Assembly: GCF_040645195.1 (NCBI RefSeq)
Contig: NZ_JBEYXW010000010.1
Location: 110,201 to 174,200 of the forward strand
From: Prauserella_A sp040645195
GTDB taxonomy: Bacteria > Actinomycetota > Actinomycetes > Mycobacteriales > Pseudonocardiaceae
Reading direction: 5' to 3'
DNA: 64,000 nt
Shown: piece by piece, positions 53,380 to 62,502 of the stretch
Position numbering within the stretch: position 1 is the stretch's first letter
How the letters are laid out: every line of letters starts with the position of its first letter
Translations under genes and position numbers: made by a program
Notes under the pieces: model-generated
What the model saw: only the letters and a program-made list of their open reading frames with translations
The model's database searches: none
What the model was told of the DNA's origin: nothing

Positions 53380-55083
53380 GTGTCCACCTCCACCGATGAG
53401 TCCCGTCTCGTGGCCGGCCGCTACCGGCTGCGCTCGGTACTCGGTTCGGGCGCGATGGGCACCGTGTGGGCCGCCTTCGACGAGTTCCTGCAGCGCTCGG
53501 TGGCGGTCAAGGAGATCCGTATCCCGCCGGGGGTGCCCGCGACCAGGGCCGACGAGGTGCGGGAGCGGACTCTGCGGGAGGCAAGGGCGATCGCGGGGTT
53601 GTCCCACCCGAACGTGATCACCCTGCACGACGTCGTCCGTGAGCACGGCGATCCCTACATCGTCATGGAGCTGCTGCCCGCACACAGCCTGGCCGGCCTG
53701 CTCCGCGACGGCAGGCGGCTGACCGTCGCACAAGCGGCCGTCGTCGCCGACGCCGTGGCCGCCGCGCTCGAAGCCGCCCACAGCGCGGGAATCACGCACC
53801 GGGACGTCAAACCCGGCAACGTGCTCGTGTCTCCCGACGGCCGGATCAAGCTCAACGACTTCGGCATCGCGCGCAATGTCGCCGAGGCGACGATGACCCA
53901 CACGGGGATGATGCTGGGCTCGCCCGCGTTCATCGCCCCCGAGGTCGCCTCGGGCGGCGCGGTCACCTACACCGCTGACCTGTGGGGGCTCGGCGCGACA
54001 CTGTTCGCGGCAACAGAGGGCCGCCCGCCCTACGACGCCGATGGCGATCCGCTGGAGACCGTCACCCGTGTCGTACGCGGAGAGGTACCGAAGCCGTCGC
54101 CGGGGCCGCTCGCCGCGGTGATCCGCGGGCTGATGGCCAAGGAACCGTCGGCGCGGATGTCGCTGGCGGAGGTGCGGCGCAGGCTGTACCCGCTGGTGGC
54201 GCAGCCGCGGCGCACCCTCTTCGGTCCCGAACTGTTCCGTGAGCTCGACGGCAAACCGCTGGGACCGGACGCGAGCGAGACGCGGGTGATCCCGCAGATG
54301 CCGGTCAGCCCGGCGGCAGAGAAGGACGAACCCGCCGAGGTGTTGGCAGCCGATCCCGGTCCGCTGCCCTTCACCGCGGCCGCCGCTACCGCGGGCCCGG
54401 CCACTACCACCACCACCGGGCACGCAACGGCGCGAACGGTATGGCTCGTCGTGGTCGCGGTACTGCTGTTCATCGTTGCCGTCGCGGGTGGGTTCGCGCT
54501 CACCCGGCTGGTGGCGGGGCAGCCGATCGAACCGCCCGCGCGGGCGGAACCGGCACGTGCCACGCCACCCGCGGGCGCCGGCCGGGAACTGGTGACGCGT
54601 GAGGGCGACGCGACGAACCTGCGTGGCGCCAAGGGTGGGCTGTTCTCGGTGCGGGTGCCCGCGGACTGGACCAGGTTCGTCACGCAACAGCCGGCAGGCC
54701 CGTTGCCGACGAGCACCCGGGTGCAGTTCGTGTCCCCGGACGGCGCGCAGGTACTGGCTGTCGAACGCTTCGCGAACAACACGGGCGCGTACACGGCCGA
54801 CGACTACGTGGCCGCACTGGGCACCTCCTGGGCACCCGGCGACTTCACGTTCGTTCGCTCCGAACCACTCGGCGACAACAGGGACGGCGTGGTCGTGACC
54901 TACCGGACGGCGGAGCGGGGCACGACCGGCGAGCGGGCGAGCAACCGCACGACCGTGGCCGAGGTGTTCCGCAACGGCTCGGGGCTGTGGGTGGTCGGCG
55001 TGACGGTGCCGGTGGAGCAGGAACGGCTGGGCCGCAACGAGCTGTTCGACCGTCTCGTCCCCACCTTCCAGACAACAGGCTGA
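53380..55083 (+). CDS. Membrane Ser/Thr protein kinase with extracellular sensor domain
   Basis: A 567-residue Hanks-type kinase. Glycine loop GSGAMG (22-27), Lys44, HRDVKPGN with catalytic Asp142, DFGIA and activation segment SPAFIAPE are all intact, so it should be active. The kinase domain ends near residue 270. A Pro/Thr-rich juxtamembrane linker, one membrane helix (about 353-377) and an outer domain (about 405-567) follow; the outer domain, with FSVRVPADWTRF, resembles LpqN-type domains. The ligand is unknown. GTG start. Monocistronic between two divergent/convergent genes. Confidence 0.93.
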   Translation: MSTSTDESRLVAGRYRLRSVLGSGAMGTVWAAFDEFLQRSVAVKEIRIPPGVPATRADEVRERTLREARAIAGLSHPNVITLHDVVREHGDPYIVMELLPAHSLAGLLRDGRRLTVAQAAVVADAVAAALEAAHSAGITHRDVKPGNVLVSPDGRIKLNDFGIARNVAEATMTHTGMMLGSPAFIAPEVASGGAVTYTADLWGLGATLFAATEGRPPYDADGDPLETVTRVVRGEVPKPSPGPLAAVIRGLMAKEPSARMSLAEVRRRLYPLVAQPRRTLFGPELFRELDGKPLGPDASETRVIPQMPVSPAAEKDEPAEVLAADPGPLPFTAAAATAGPATTTTTGHATARTVWLVVVAVLLFIVAVAGGFALTRLVAGQPIEPPARAEPARATPPAGAGRELVTREGDATNLRGAKGGLFSVRVPADWTRFVTQQPAGPLPTSTRVQFVSPDGAQVLAVERFANNTGAYTADDYVAALGTSWAPGDFTFVRSEPLGDNRDGVVVTYRTAERGTTGERASNRTTVAEVFRNGSGLWVVGVTVPVEQERLGRNELFDRLVPTFQTTG

Positions 55084-55092
55084 GCCGCCTGT

Positions 55093-55731
55093 TCAGCTGG
55101 TAGCGGTCTTGTCGGCGAAGCGCCTGCGCGACGCCGCACCCTGCGCGAGCCGGCGCAGCGCGGCCAGCAGCACGTCACCGAGCACGGTGCCGACGACCGC
55201 GCTCTCCACGATCGCCTCAGTGGAGTCGAGCCCGGCGACGGAGTCGAGGTCGGCCTCGGCGATCCGGTCGGCGACATCGGCGTAACGGTCCAGCACGGTG
55301 AGCAACCGGGCATGCCCCAGTTCCCGGAAGCTGCACAGAACACTGACGAGGGCTTCGGTCGGCGGGGTACCCGGAAGGAGCCGCCAGTCCCGTTCCTCCG
55401 CAACCACCGCGAGCTGTTTCATGGCCCAGGCGCGGGCCTCGTCATCGACCTCGACCTGCCGCAGCGGCAGGCTGTACTGGGCCACGCCCAGCACGTTGTG
55501 CGTCGAGTTGCGTTCGTCGATCTCATCGACGACATCGCGTACGGCGGCAACCGACAGCCCGCCGACCTCCAGCAGCGCCCGCACCAGCTTGAGCCGCTGC
55601 ACATGCGACTGGTCGTAGCGCGCCTGGTTGGGGCCGGTCCGCTCGCCAGGCGGCAGCAGTCCCTCGCGCTGGTAGTACTTGATGGTCGCGATCGCGACCC
55701 CGGACTCTCGGCTCAGTTCCGCCATCCGCAT
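55093..55731 (-). CDS. MerR-family transcriptional regulator
   Basis: A 212-residue regulator from ATG 55731 (55725 is an in-frame alternative with better SD spacing). The N-terminal winged helix (MAELSRESGVAIATIKYYQREGLLPPG) and dimer helix are typical. The C-terminal effector domain (about 85-212) is large and of a type without conserved metal cysteines, so an organic ligand is likely. A 14-bp palindrome lies between it and the divergent membrane-protein gene and is its likely operator. Confidence 0.88.
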   Translation of the reverse strand: MRMAELSRESGVAIATIKYYQREGLLPPGERTGPNQARYDQSHVQRLKLVRALLEVGGLSVAAVRDVVDEIDERNSTHNVLGVAQYSLPLRQVEVDDEARAWAMKQLAVVAEERDWRLLPGTPPTEALVSVLCSFRELGHARLLTVLDRYADVADRIAEADLDSVAGLDSTEAIVESAVVGTVLGDVLLAALRRLAQGAASRRRFADKTATS

Positions 55732-55763
55732 CCGCCTCACGCCTTTCTCTGGACAGCCGCCAC

Positions 55764-55812
55764 ATGGATAGCGTAGCTTCCCATCATGGATAGTGAAGCT
55801 ATCCATGATGGG
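55764..55812. promoter_or_regulatory. MerR operator: 14-bp palindrome plus an extra half-site
   Basis: CCCATCATGGATAG (55780-55793) and its exact complement (55799-55812) are separated by 5 nt. A third copy of ATGGATAG lies at 55764-55771. The right arm ends in the GGGG that forms part of the ribosome site for ATG 55821, so binding could block transcription and translation of the membrane-protein gene. Confidence 0.7.
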
Positions 55813-55820
55813 GAGGCGTG

Positions 55821-56795
55821 ATGTCCACCTTGTTTCGCCAGGCCAGGACCTGGCACCGACCGATGATGTTGTTCGCGGGACTGATGACCGTCATGACCGT
55901 TGTCGCGCTCGGCGGCCTGCTGTTCGACGACCGGATGCTGCTCGCCGTGCCGATCTGGCTCAAGCCGTTCAAGTTCGCGGTCTCGATCGTCGCCTACTGC
56001 GTGACCTGGGCGTGGCTGGTCACGCTGCTGCGCTCCCGGCAACGGCTGGCGCACCGCGTGTCGACCGTGATCGTCGTGTTCCTCGCTGTGGAGTACGTGA
56101 TCATCCTCGGCCAGGCGATGCGCGGCAGGGCAAGCCACTTCAACGTCGCCACCCCGCTCGACTCGGCGCTGTTCTCGGTGATGGGCGCGACCATCGCGGC
56201 GCTGTGGGTCGGCACGTTGGTGCTGACCGTGCTGCTGCTGCGCGCGCCGATCGCCGACCAGGCCGCACGCTGGTCGATCCGCCTCGGCGCAATCATCTCG
56301 CTGGCCGGACTCGCACTCGGCGGACTCATGCTCGGGCCGACCGGCACGCAGCTGGAGTCAATGCGGACAGGCACGTTCACCGGTGTCGTCGGCGCGCACA
56401 CCGTGGGTGTACCCGACGGAGGCCCTGGAATGCCGATCGCCGGCTGGAGCACGATCGGCGGCGACCTGCGGATCCCGCACTTCGTCGGCATGCACGCGTT
56501 GCAGGCGCTGCCGCTCCTGGCCGCGCTGCTGGGAGTGCTCGCGACCCGCGTGCCCCGGCTGCGTCACGACGCGGTGCGCGCGCGGCTCGTGCTGACCGCC
56601 GGGCTCGGCTATGCCGGTCTCGTCGGCCTGGTCACCTGGCAGGCGTTGCGCGGCCAGCCGCTGACGGCACCCGATGGCTGGACCCTCGCCGCGTTCGGCG
56701 CCCTGGTCATCGCCATGGCGGCCGGCACGGTGCTGTCCCTGCGGAGCGTCGTTTCCCAACCGCGCCTCGACAGGCAACTGGTGGGCGCACCATGA
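55821..56795 (+). CDS. Polytopic membrane protein, unknown, MerR-linked
   Basis: A 324-residue protein with about eight hydrophobic helices, starting at ATG 55821 behind GGGGAGG (GTG 55818 is adjacent). Notable are a conserved-looking WLKPFKFAVSIVAYCVTWAWL stretch and a large outer or inner loop with GTFTGVVGAHTVGVPDGGPGMPIAGW. No family is recognised. It is controlled with the MerR gene and overlaps the next gene by four bases. A role in lipid, carotenoid or volatile metabolism is only guessable from the ABA4-like neighbour. Confidence 0.75.
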   Translation: MSTLFRQARTWHRPMMLFAGLMTVMTVVALGGLLFDDRMLLAVPIWLKPFKFAVSIVAYCVTWAWLVTLLRSRQRLAHRVSTVIVVFLAVEYVIILGQAMRGRASHFNVATPLDSALFSVMGATIAALWVGTLVLTVLLLRAPIADQAARWSIRLGAIISLAGLALGGLMLGPTGTQLESMRTGTFTGVVGAHTVGVPDGGPGMPIAGWSTIGGDLRIPHFVGMHALQALPLLAALLGVLATRVPRLRHDAVRARLVLTAGLGYAGLVGLVTWQALRGQPLTAPDGWTLAAFGALVIAMAAGTVLSLRSVVSQPRLDRQLVGAP

Positions 56796-57256
56796 ACACG
56801 GCGACGCTGTTCGACATCACCTTCTACCTCGCCGCGCCGTTCTGGGCCCTGATGATCCTGGCCCCGCGGTGGAGCTGGACCGAGCGCATCATCGCCTCGC
56901 CATGGATCGTCCTGCCACCGCTGGTGGTCTACACCGTGCTTGCCGCCGGCGATCTCGGTGAACTGTGGCGGGTGGTGAGCAACCCGGATCTCGAGGCGCT
57001 GCGGGCATTTCTCGGCAAGCCCGAGGGTGCCGCGGCCATCTGGGCCCACCTCATCGCGTTCGACCTCTTCATCGGCAGGTGGATGTACCGCGACGCACGC
57101 GAACGCGGCGTCAGGCACGTATTTCTGGCGCCGATACTGGTGCTGACGATCCTGCTGTCGCCCTTCGGCTTGCTGGCGTACCTGCTGATCCGCGGGTTTA
57201 CCGCCGCACCCCGTAGGCTGCACGACCGTGACCGAGAAGCTCGACCAGCCCAGTGA
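56792..57256 (+). CDS. ABA4-like membrane protein
   Basis: A 154-residue protein with four membrane helices. It resembles the ABA4-like (DUF4281) family: LFDITFYLAAPFWALMIL, then AAAIWAHLIAFDLFIGRWMYRDA and a final LSPFGLLAYLLIRG. In plants ABA4 acts in neoxanthin synthesis; bacterial members have no known role. ATG overlaps the previous stop by four bases. Its own last 29 bases overlap the punA start, so three genes may be translated in series. Confidence 0.78.
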   Translation: MNTATLFDITFYLAAPFWALMILAPRWSWTERIIASPWIVLPPLVVYTVLAAGDLGELWRVVSNPDLEALRAFLGKPEGAAAIWAHLIAFDLFIGRWMYRDARERGVRHVFLAPILVLTILLSPFGLLAYLLIRGFTAAPRRLHDRDREARPAQ

Positions 57257-58034
57257 ACTCGCCGGCGCCGCAGCATCGATGATCGCCGACCGGACCGGCG
57301 CCGCCACGCACGACATCGCCGTGGTGCTGGGGTCCGGCTGGCGCCCCGCAGCCGACATCATCGGCACACCGGAGACGGAGATCCCGCTCGGTGAGTTGCC
57401 CGGCTTCGAGACGCCCAGCGCGGTCGGCCACGGCAGCACCGCCCGTTCGGTCGTCGTCGGCGGTAAGCGCGCGCTGGTGCTACTCGGCCGAACCCACCTG
57501 TATGAGGGCAAGGGTGTGGCCGGCGTCGTGCACGCGGTGCGTACCGCCGCGGCGGCCGGGGTGCGCACGGTGCTGCTGACCAACGCCGCGGGCGGCCTGC
57601 GGGAGGGCTTCCAGGTCGGCCAGCCGGTGCTCATCGCCGACCACCTGAACATGACGGCGATGTCGCCGATCACCGGCGCCAACTTCGTCGACCTGGTGGA
57701 CCTCTACTCCAGCAGGCTGCGTGACATCGCCAGGCAGATCGATCCGTCACTGGCGGAGGGTGTGTACGCGGGACTGCCAGGGCCGCACTTCGAGACGCCA
57801 GCCGAGATCCGGATGCTGCGCACGCTCGGCGCCGACCTGGTCGGCATGTCGACGGTGCTGGAGGCCATCGCGGCCCGCGCAGCAGGCGTCGAGGTGTTCG
57901 GCCTCTCGCTGGTGACCAATCTGGCCGCGGGTATGACCGGTGAGCCGCTCAGCCACACCGAGGTCATCGAAGCGGGCCGGGCAGCGGCGGAACGGATGGG
58001 GACGTTGCTGCGGGAACTGGTCCTGCGGGCCTGA
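57228..58034 (+). CDS. punA: Purine-nucleoside phosphorylase
   Basis: Phosphorolysis of inosine and guanosine (trimeric PNP type) for purine salvage. It is 268 residues. It shows VVLGSGW phosphate loop, GRTHLYEGKG, LTNAAGGLREGF, GLPGPHFETPAEIRML and the base-site Asn in SLVTNLAAGM. GTG start 57228 lies inside the end of the ABA4-like gene; alignment of the N-terminus with mycobacterial DeoD supports it. pmmB follows 33 bases later, the same order as Rv3307-Rv3308. Confidence 0.95.
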   Translation: MTEKLDQPSELAGAAASMIADRTGAATHDIAVVLGSGWRPAADIIGTPETEIPLGELPGFETPSAVGHGSTARSVVVGGKRALVLLGRTHLYEGKGVAGVVHAVRTAAAAGVRTVLLTNAAGGLREGFQVGQPVLIADHLNMTAMSPITGANFVDLVDLYSSRLRDIARQIDPSLAEGVYAGLPGPHFETPAEIRMLRTLGADLVGMSTVLEAIAARAAGVEVFGLSLVTNLAAGMTGEPLSHTEVIEAGRAAAERMGTLLRELVLRA

Positions 58035-58067
58035 CCAGCGCGCTCCCGCACATGACACGATGGCCCG

Positions 58068-59723
58068 GTGACCGAACAGCCGAGCAGACTCACGCCTGAC
58101 CTGCGAGACAAGGCATTCCGCTGGATCGCAGACGATCCCGATCCGGCCACGCGTACCGAACTGCAGACCGTCGTCGCGCGGGCGATGGGCGGCGACGGCA
58201 ACGCTGTGACGGAACTGGCCGACCGCATGGCAGGGCCGTTGACGTTCGGCACCGCCGGCCTGCGCGGCCCGGTGCGCGCGGGGCAGAACGGCATGAACAC
58301 CGCTGTGGTGGTCCGGACCACTGCGGGGGTCTCGGCATGGCTGACCGCGTCGGGCCACGCGGGCGGGACCGTGGTGGTCGGCCGCGATGCCAGGCATGGT
58401 TCGGAGAGCTTCGCCGCGGCCACCGCCGAGGTGCTCAGCGCCGCCGGTTTCGCGGTGTCGGTGCTGCCACGACCGCTGCCGACGCCGGTGCTGGCCTTCG
58501 CCGTGCGGCACCTCGGCGCGGTCGCGGGCATCCAGATCACCGCGTCGCACAACCCGCCTGCCGACAACGGGTACAAGCTGTACGACGGCACTGGGACCCA
58601 GATCGTGCCGCCTGCCGACGGCGAGATCGAGGCTGCGATCGCCGCCGCTCCGGCCGCGGTGTCCGTGCCGCGCGCAGCCGGAACGGCGACGTTGGACGAC
58701 GAGGTGGTCGACGCCTACCTCGCGCGGGTCGCCCTGCTGCCGTGGAACACCTCCCGCACGCTGCGGGTGGTGGCGACGGCGCTGCATGGTGTCGGGGCGG
58801 AACTGCTCGACCGGGCGCTGCGCGATGCCGGTTTCACCGACGTGCACCTCGTCCCAGAGCAGGCCGATCCGGACCCGGACTTCCCGACGGTGTCGTTCCC
58901 CAATCCCGAGGAGCCCGGCGCGACCGACCGGCTGCTCGCCCTCGCGGCCGAGACCGATGCCGACCTCGCGATAGCACTCGATCCGGATGCGGACCGGTGC
59001 GCGCTCGGTGCCCGTGGCCCCGACGGGGCCTGGCGGATGCTGCGCGGCGACGAGACCGGTGTCCTGCTCGGCGAGTACGTCTTGTCCACATCGGACATAG
59101 CGGATCCGTTGGTTGCCACGACGATCGTGTCGTCGTCGATGCTGTCGGCCATCGCGCGGGCTCACGGCGCGCGTTACGCCGAGACGCTCACCGGGTTCAA
59201 GTGGCTGGCGCGGGCCGGCACGGGCCTGGTCTACGCCTACGAGGAGGCGCTCGGGGTGTGCGTGAACCCGGAGTTCGTCCGGGACAAGGACGGCATAGCG
59301 GCCGCAGTGTCGGCGGCCGACCTGGCAGCGACGACGAAGGCAGCCGGACGCACGCTGTTCGACCTGCTCGACGATCTCGCCGTGCGGCACGGCGTCCACC
59401 TGACCGACCAGGTGTCGTTGCGCATCACCGATCTGCGCGCGCGGGCGGAGCTCATGGCGAGGCTGCGGACGGCGCCGCCCGCGACGCTGGCGGGAGCCGA
59501 GGTGAGTGCCGAGGACCTGCTGCCGGACGCCGACGTGCTGCGCCTGCGCGGCGAGGGCGTGCGGGTGGTGATCCGGCCGTCGGGAACGGAACCGAAGCTG
59601 AAGGTGTACCTGGAGGTGACGGCACCCGTGCCGTCGGCAGCGGAGCTCGCCGAAATCCGCCGCCAGGCAGGCGACCGGCTCGCCGCCCTGCGCGCCGATG
59701 TCGAACGGCTCCTCACCGCATGA
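58068..59723 (+). CDS. pmmB: Phosphohexomutase (phosphoglucomutase/phosphomannomutase), PmmB-type
   Basis: A 551-residue alpha-D-phosphohexomutase. The four domains are recognisable by TFGTAGLRG (N-terminal phosphate loop), the phosphoserine loop TASHNPPADNGYK, the metal loop DPDADRCA, the sugar loop in YEEALG, and the C-terminal RPSGTEPKLKVY phosphate-binding loop. It interconverts hexose-1- and -6-phosphates, or pentose phosphates; in salvage context with PNP a ribose-1-phosphate role is plausible. GTG start. Confidence 0.93.
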   Translation: MTEQPSRLTPDLRDKAFRWIADDPDPATRTELQTVVARAMGGDGNAVTELADRMAGPLTFGTAGLRGPVRAGQNGMNTAVVVRTTAGVSAWLTASGHAGGTVVVGRDARHGSESFAAATAEVLSAAGFAVSVLPRPLPTPVLAFAVRHLGAVAGIQITASHNPPADNGYKLYDGTGTQIVPPADGEIEAAIAAAPAAVSVPRAAGTATLDDEVVDAYLARVALLPWNTSRTLRVVATALHGVGAELLDRALRDAGFTDVHLVPEQADPDPDFPTVSFPNPEEPGATDRLLALAAETDADLAIALDPDADRCALGARGPDGAWRMLRGDETGVLLGEYVLSTSDIADPLVATTIVSSSMLSAIARAHGARYAETLTGFKWLARAGTGLVYAYEEALGVCVNPEFVRDKDGIAAAVSAADLAATTKAAGRTLFDLLDDLAVRHGVHLTDQVSLRITDLRARAELMARLRTAPPATLAGAEVSAEDLLPDADVLRLRGEGVRVVIRPSGTEPKLKVYLEVTAPVPSAAELAEIRRQAGDRLAALRADVERLLTA

Positions 59724-59791
59724 ACGCGCGGAGGCTCGTCACGCATGGCCCGTGAGAATCACTGTTATCACGGATGGCAGGCTGACACACT

Positions 59792-60244
59792 GTGCCCACG
59801 CTGCTGATCGTCCACCACACGCCTTCGCCGCACCTGCAGGCGATGCTGGAAGCGGTGGTCTCCGGCGCCACCGATCCGGAGATCACCGGTGTGGACGTCG
59901 TGCGGAAACCCGCCCTGTCGGCGACGGCCTCCGATGTCCTCGCGGCCGACGGCTACCTGCTCGGCACGCCCGCGAACCTCGGCTACATGTCCGGGGCCCT
60001 CAAGCACTTCTTCGACACCATCTACTATCCGTGCCTCGACGCGACCCGCCAGCGCCCGTTCGGCTACTACGTGCACGGCACACAGGGTGTCGAAGGTGCC
60101 CAGCGGGCCATCGAGACCGTCACCACGGGGCTCGGCTGGGCGCAGGCCGCGCCACCGGTCATCGTATTGGGCGAACCGAGCAAGGACGGGCTGGCGGCGT
60201 GCTGGGAGCTCGGCGCGACTCTGGCCGCGGGGCTCATGCCGTGA
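59792..60244 (+). CDS. Flavodoxin-fold protein
   Basis: A 150-residue protein with a flavodoxin/NAD(P)H-dependent reductase pattern: LLIVHHTPSPHLQAM (FMN phosphate loop position), a GYLLGTPANLGYMSGALKHFFDT stretch typical of FMN-binding reductases, then YVHGTQGVEGAQRAIETV. Likely binds FMN; reaction unknown. GTG start, 68 bases after pmmB and 25 before lprG. Confidence 0.8.
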   Translation: MPTLLIVHHTPSPHLQAMLEAVVSGATDPEITGVDVVRKPALSATASDVLAADGYLLGTPANLGYMSGALKHFFDTIYYPCLDATRQRPFGYYVHGTQGVEGAQRAIETVTTGLGWAQAAPPVIVLGEPSKDGLAACWELGATLAAGLMP

Positions 60245-60269
60245 CCGGTGCCGCCCTAGGATTCGGCGC

Positions 60270-60950
60270 ATGGTCCTCCGCCGAATCCTGACCGGAGTTC
60301 TCGCGCTGACTGCGGCCGTGGCCGCGGGGTGCAGCTCCGACGAGGCTCCGAGTGAGCCGCTGCCCGACGCTCCCGCCTTGATCAGAGACGCGGCCGCCGC
60401 CACCGGCGAGATCCGGAGCGCCCACGTCACCGTGCAGGTGAACGGCACGGTGCCGGGTCTGCTCGTACAGAGCCTCGAGGCCGACCTGACCAAGCAGGGT
60501 GAGGCAAAGGGCACCGGAACACTGAACCAGCTCGGTCAGCTGGTGGAGATCGAGTTCGTGCTCACCGGTGACACCCTGTATCTCAAAGGCCCCACCGGCG
60601 GTTACCAGGAGATCCCGGCGACGCTGAGCTCCACTGTGTACGACCCTTCGGCGGTGCTCGATCCCGAACGTGGCGTGCCCCAGCTGCTCACCGCTCTGCG
60701 CGACCCGAAGACCGAGGCCCGCGACGAGGTCGACGGCACGCAGGCGTACCGGGTGACCGGGACGCTGAACCAGGAGGTGCTCGGTGGCCTGCTGCCGGGG
60801 ATCCAGTCCGCCGCCGACATGACCTTCTGGCTCAGCACCGGGGAAGGACACCTGCCCGTCAAGGCATCCGCCGCGTTCGGTGATGAGGCCACTGTGGACG
60901 TCACACTGTCCGATGTGAACAAGCCGGTCACGGTCACCGCGCCGGCATGA
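60270..60950 (+). CDS. lprG: LprG-type lipoprotein (LppX_LprAFG family)
   Basis: A 226-residue exported lipoprotein with a lipobox ending at Cys21 (AVAAGC). The mature part has the LppX/LprG half-barrel pattern (SAHVTVQVNG, VEIEFVLTGDTLYLKGP). In mycobacteria LprG carries triacylated lipids such as LAM and triacylglycerol to the outer envelope. Its stop overlaps the P55-like transporter start by four bases, the same lprG-P55 pair as Rv1411c-Rv1410c. Confidence 0.88.
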   Translation: MVLRRILTGVLALTAAVAAGCSSDEAPSEPLPDAPALIRDAAAATGEIRSAHVTVQVNGTVPGLLVQSLEADLTKQGEAKGTGTLNQLGQLVEIEFVLTGDTLYLKGPTGGYQEIPATLSSTVYDPSAVLDPERGVPQLLTALRDPKTEARDEVDGTQAYRVTGTLNQEVLGGLLPGIQSAADMTFWLSTGEGHLPVKASAAFGDEATVDVTLSDVNKPVTVTAPA

Positions 60951-62458
60951 TCCAGCTCAGCACGTCCCGGCGCGATCGTGGTCTCGCCATCGGCGCCGGA
61001 GGCCTCGCCGTCCTGCTCGGGGCACTGGACACCTACGTCGTCATCGGCTTGCTGCGCCAGATCATCGACGATCTGCAGATCCCGGTGAACCGGCTCGAGC
61101 AGGTCACCCCCATCGTCACCGGTTACCTACTCGGCTACGTCGCGGCGATGCCGCTGCTCGGCCAGGCCTCGGACCGGTTCGGCCGGCGGGCGTTGCTGCA
61201 GGCCTGCCTCGGTGGGTTCCTCGCCGGATCGGTAGTCACCGCGCTCGCCGACACGGTGCCGCTGCTCGTCGCGGGCCGGGTGCTGCTCGGAATCGCAGGC
61301 GGTGCGCTGCTGCCGGTCACCATGGCGCTGGCCGCCGACCTGTGGTCGGAGCACCGCAGGGCAACGGTTCTGGGCGCGGTAGGCGGTGCGCAGGAACTCG
61401 GCAGCGTGCTGGGACCGGTGTACGGGATCGCACTCGCCGCGCTGGCGGGCTGGCGCAGCGTTTTCTGGGTGAACGTGCCGCTCGCGCTGCTGGCGATGCT
61501 CGCCGTGGCAGTCTCGGTGCCACCCGACAGGCGCGACGCGAACCGGCCCAAGGTCGATGTGGTCGGGGCCGGCCTGCTCGCGACCGCACTCGGGCTGTCC
61601 GTTGTGGGCCTGTACAACCCGAACCCGCGGGAACAGGTGCTGCCGAGCTGGGGACTGCCGCTCCTCATCGCCGCGGCCGTGGCGTTCGTGCTGTTCCTGG
61701 TGTGGGAGTCACGGGCGAAGACCCGGCTCATCGACCCCACTCACGTGCGGCTGCGACCGTTCCTCGCCGCGCTGGCCACCAGCGTGGCCGCCGGCGCGGC
61801 GCTCATGGTGACGCTGGTGGACGTCGACCTGTTCGCACAGACCCTGCTCGGGCGCGACGACCAGGGCGGCGTGGAGTTGTTGTTGCGGTTCCTCGTCGCG
61901 CTGCCGGTGGGCGCGGTCCTGGGTGGGCTGCTTGCGTCCCGGTTCGAGGAACGCTGGGTTGCGTGCATCGGCATGCTTGTCGCGGCGGCAGGGTTCCTGC
62001 TGATGTCGTCGTGGACGGCGGCTGTCCTGTCCACCCCACACGAGCTGGGGCCGCTGACCCTGCCGAGGCTGGACACCGACCTGGTGGTTGTCGGCCTCGG
62101 CCTCGGCCTGGTCATCGCGCCGTTGTCCGCTGCGGTACTGCGGGTCGTGCCCGCCGAGCAGCACGGCGTTGCTTCCGCCGGTGTGGTCGTCGCGCGGATG
62201 ACCGGGATGCTGGTGGGTATCGCGGCGCTGTCGGCATGGGGGCTGCACCGCTTCCACAGCATGACCGCGACACTCGATGTGCCGATCCGCGTGCTGTTCC
62301 CGTCGGATGCGGCCTACGACCAGGCACTCGGGTCGTACCTCGACGCGGTACGTGCGGCACTGCTCACGCAGTACACGGAAATCTTCACCATCACCGCCGT
62401 TGTGTGCGGTGTCGGCGCCGCCGTCGCCCTGCTCATCGGCACCCGGCGGGTCGCCTAG
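60947..62458 (+). CDS. MFS lipid/drug efflux transporter, P55-like
   Basis: A 503-residue transporter of the DHA2-like MFS class with 14 predicted helices. It has the helix 1 acidic residue in LGALDTYVV, the loop GQASDRFGRRALL, and a GPVYGIALA-type motif C. It is translationally coupled to lprG. In M. tuberculosis P55 works with LprG to export triacylglycerides and affects drug tolerance; the same partnership is expected here. Confidence 0.88.
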   Translation: MIQLSTSRRDRGLAIGAGGLAVLLGALDTYVVIGLLRQIIDDLQIPVNRLEQVTPIVTGYLLGYVAAMPLLGQASDRFGRRALLQACLGGFLAGSVVTALADTVPLLVAGRVLLGIAGGALLPVTMALAADLWSEHRRATVLGAVGGAQELGSVLGPVYGIALAALAGWRSVFWVNVPLALLAMLAVAVSVPPDRRDANRPKVDVVGAGLLATALGLSVVGLYNPNPREQVLPSWGLPLLIAAAVAFVLFLVWESRAKTRLIDPTHVRLRPFLAALATSVAAGAALMVTLVDVDLFAQTLLGRDDQGGVELLLRFLVALPVGAVLGGLLASRFEERWVACIGMLVAAAGFLLMSSWTAAVLSTPHELGPLTLPRLDTDLVVVGLGLGLVIAPLSAAVLRVVPAEQHGVASAGVVVARMTGMLVGIAALSAWGLHRFHSMTATLDVPIRVLFPSDAAYDQALGSYLDAVRAALLTQYTEIFTITAVVCGVGAAVALLIGTRRVA

Positions 62459-62502
62459 ACTCGGCCTGAGCAGCCAAATCAATCAGTGAGGATCAGTCGA
62501 CC

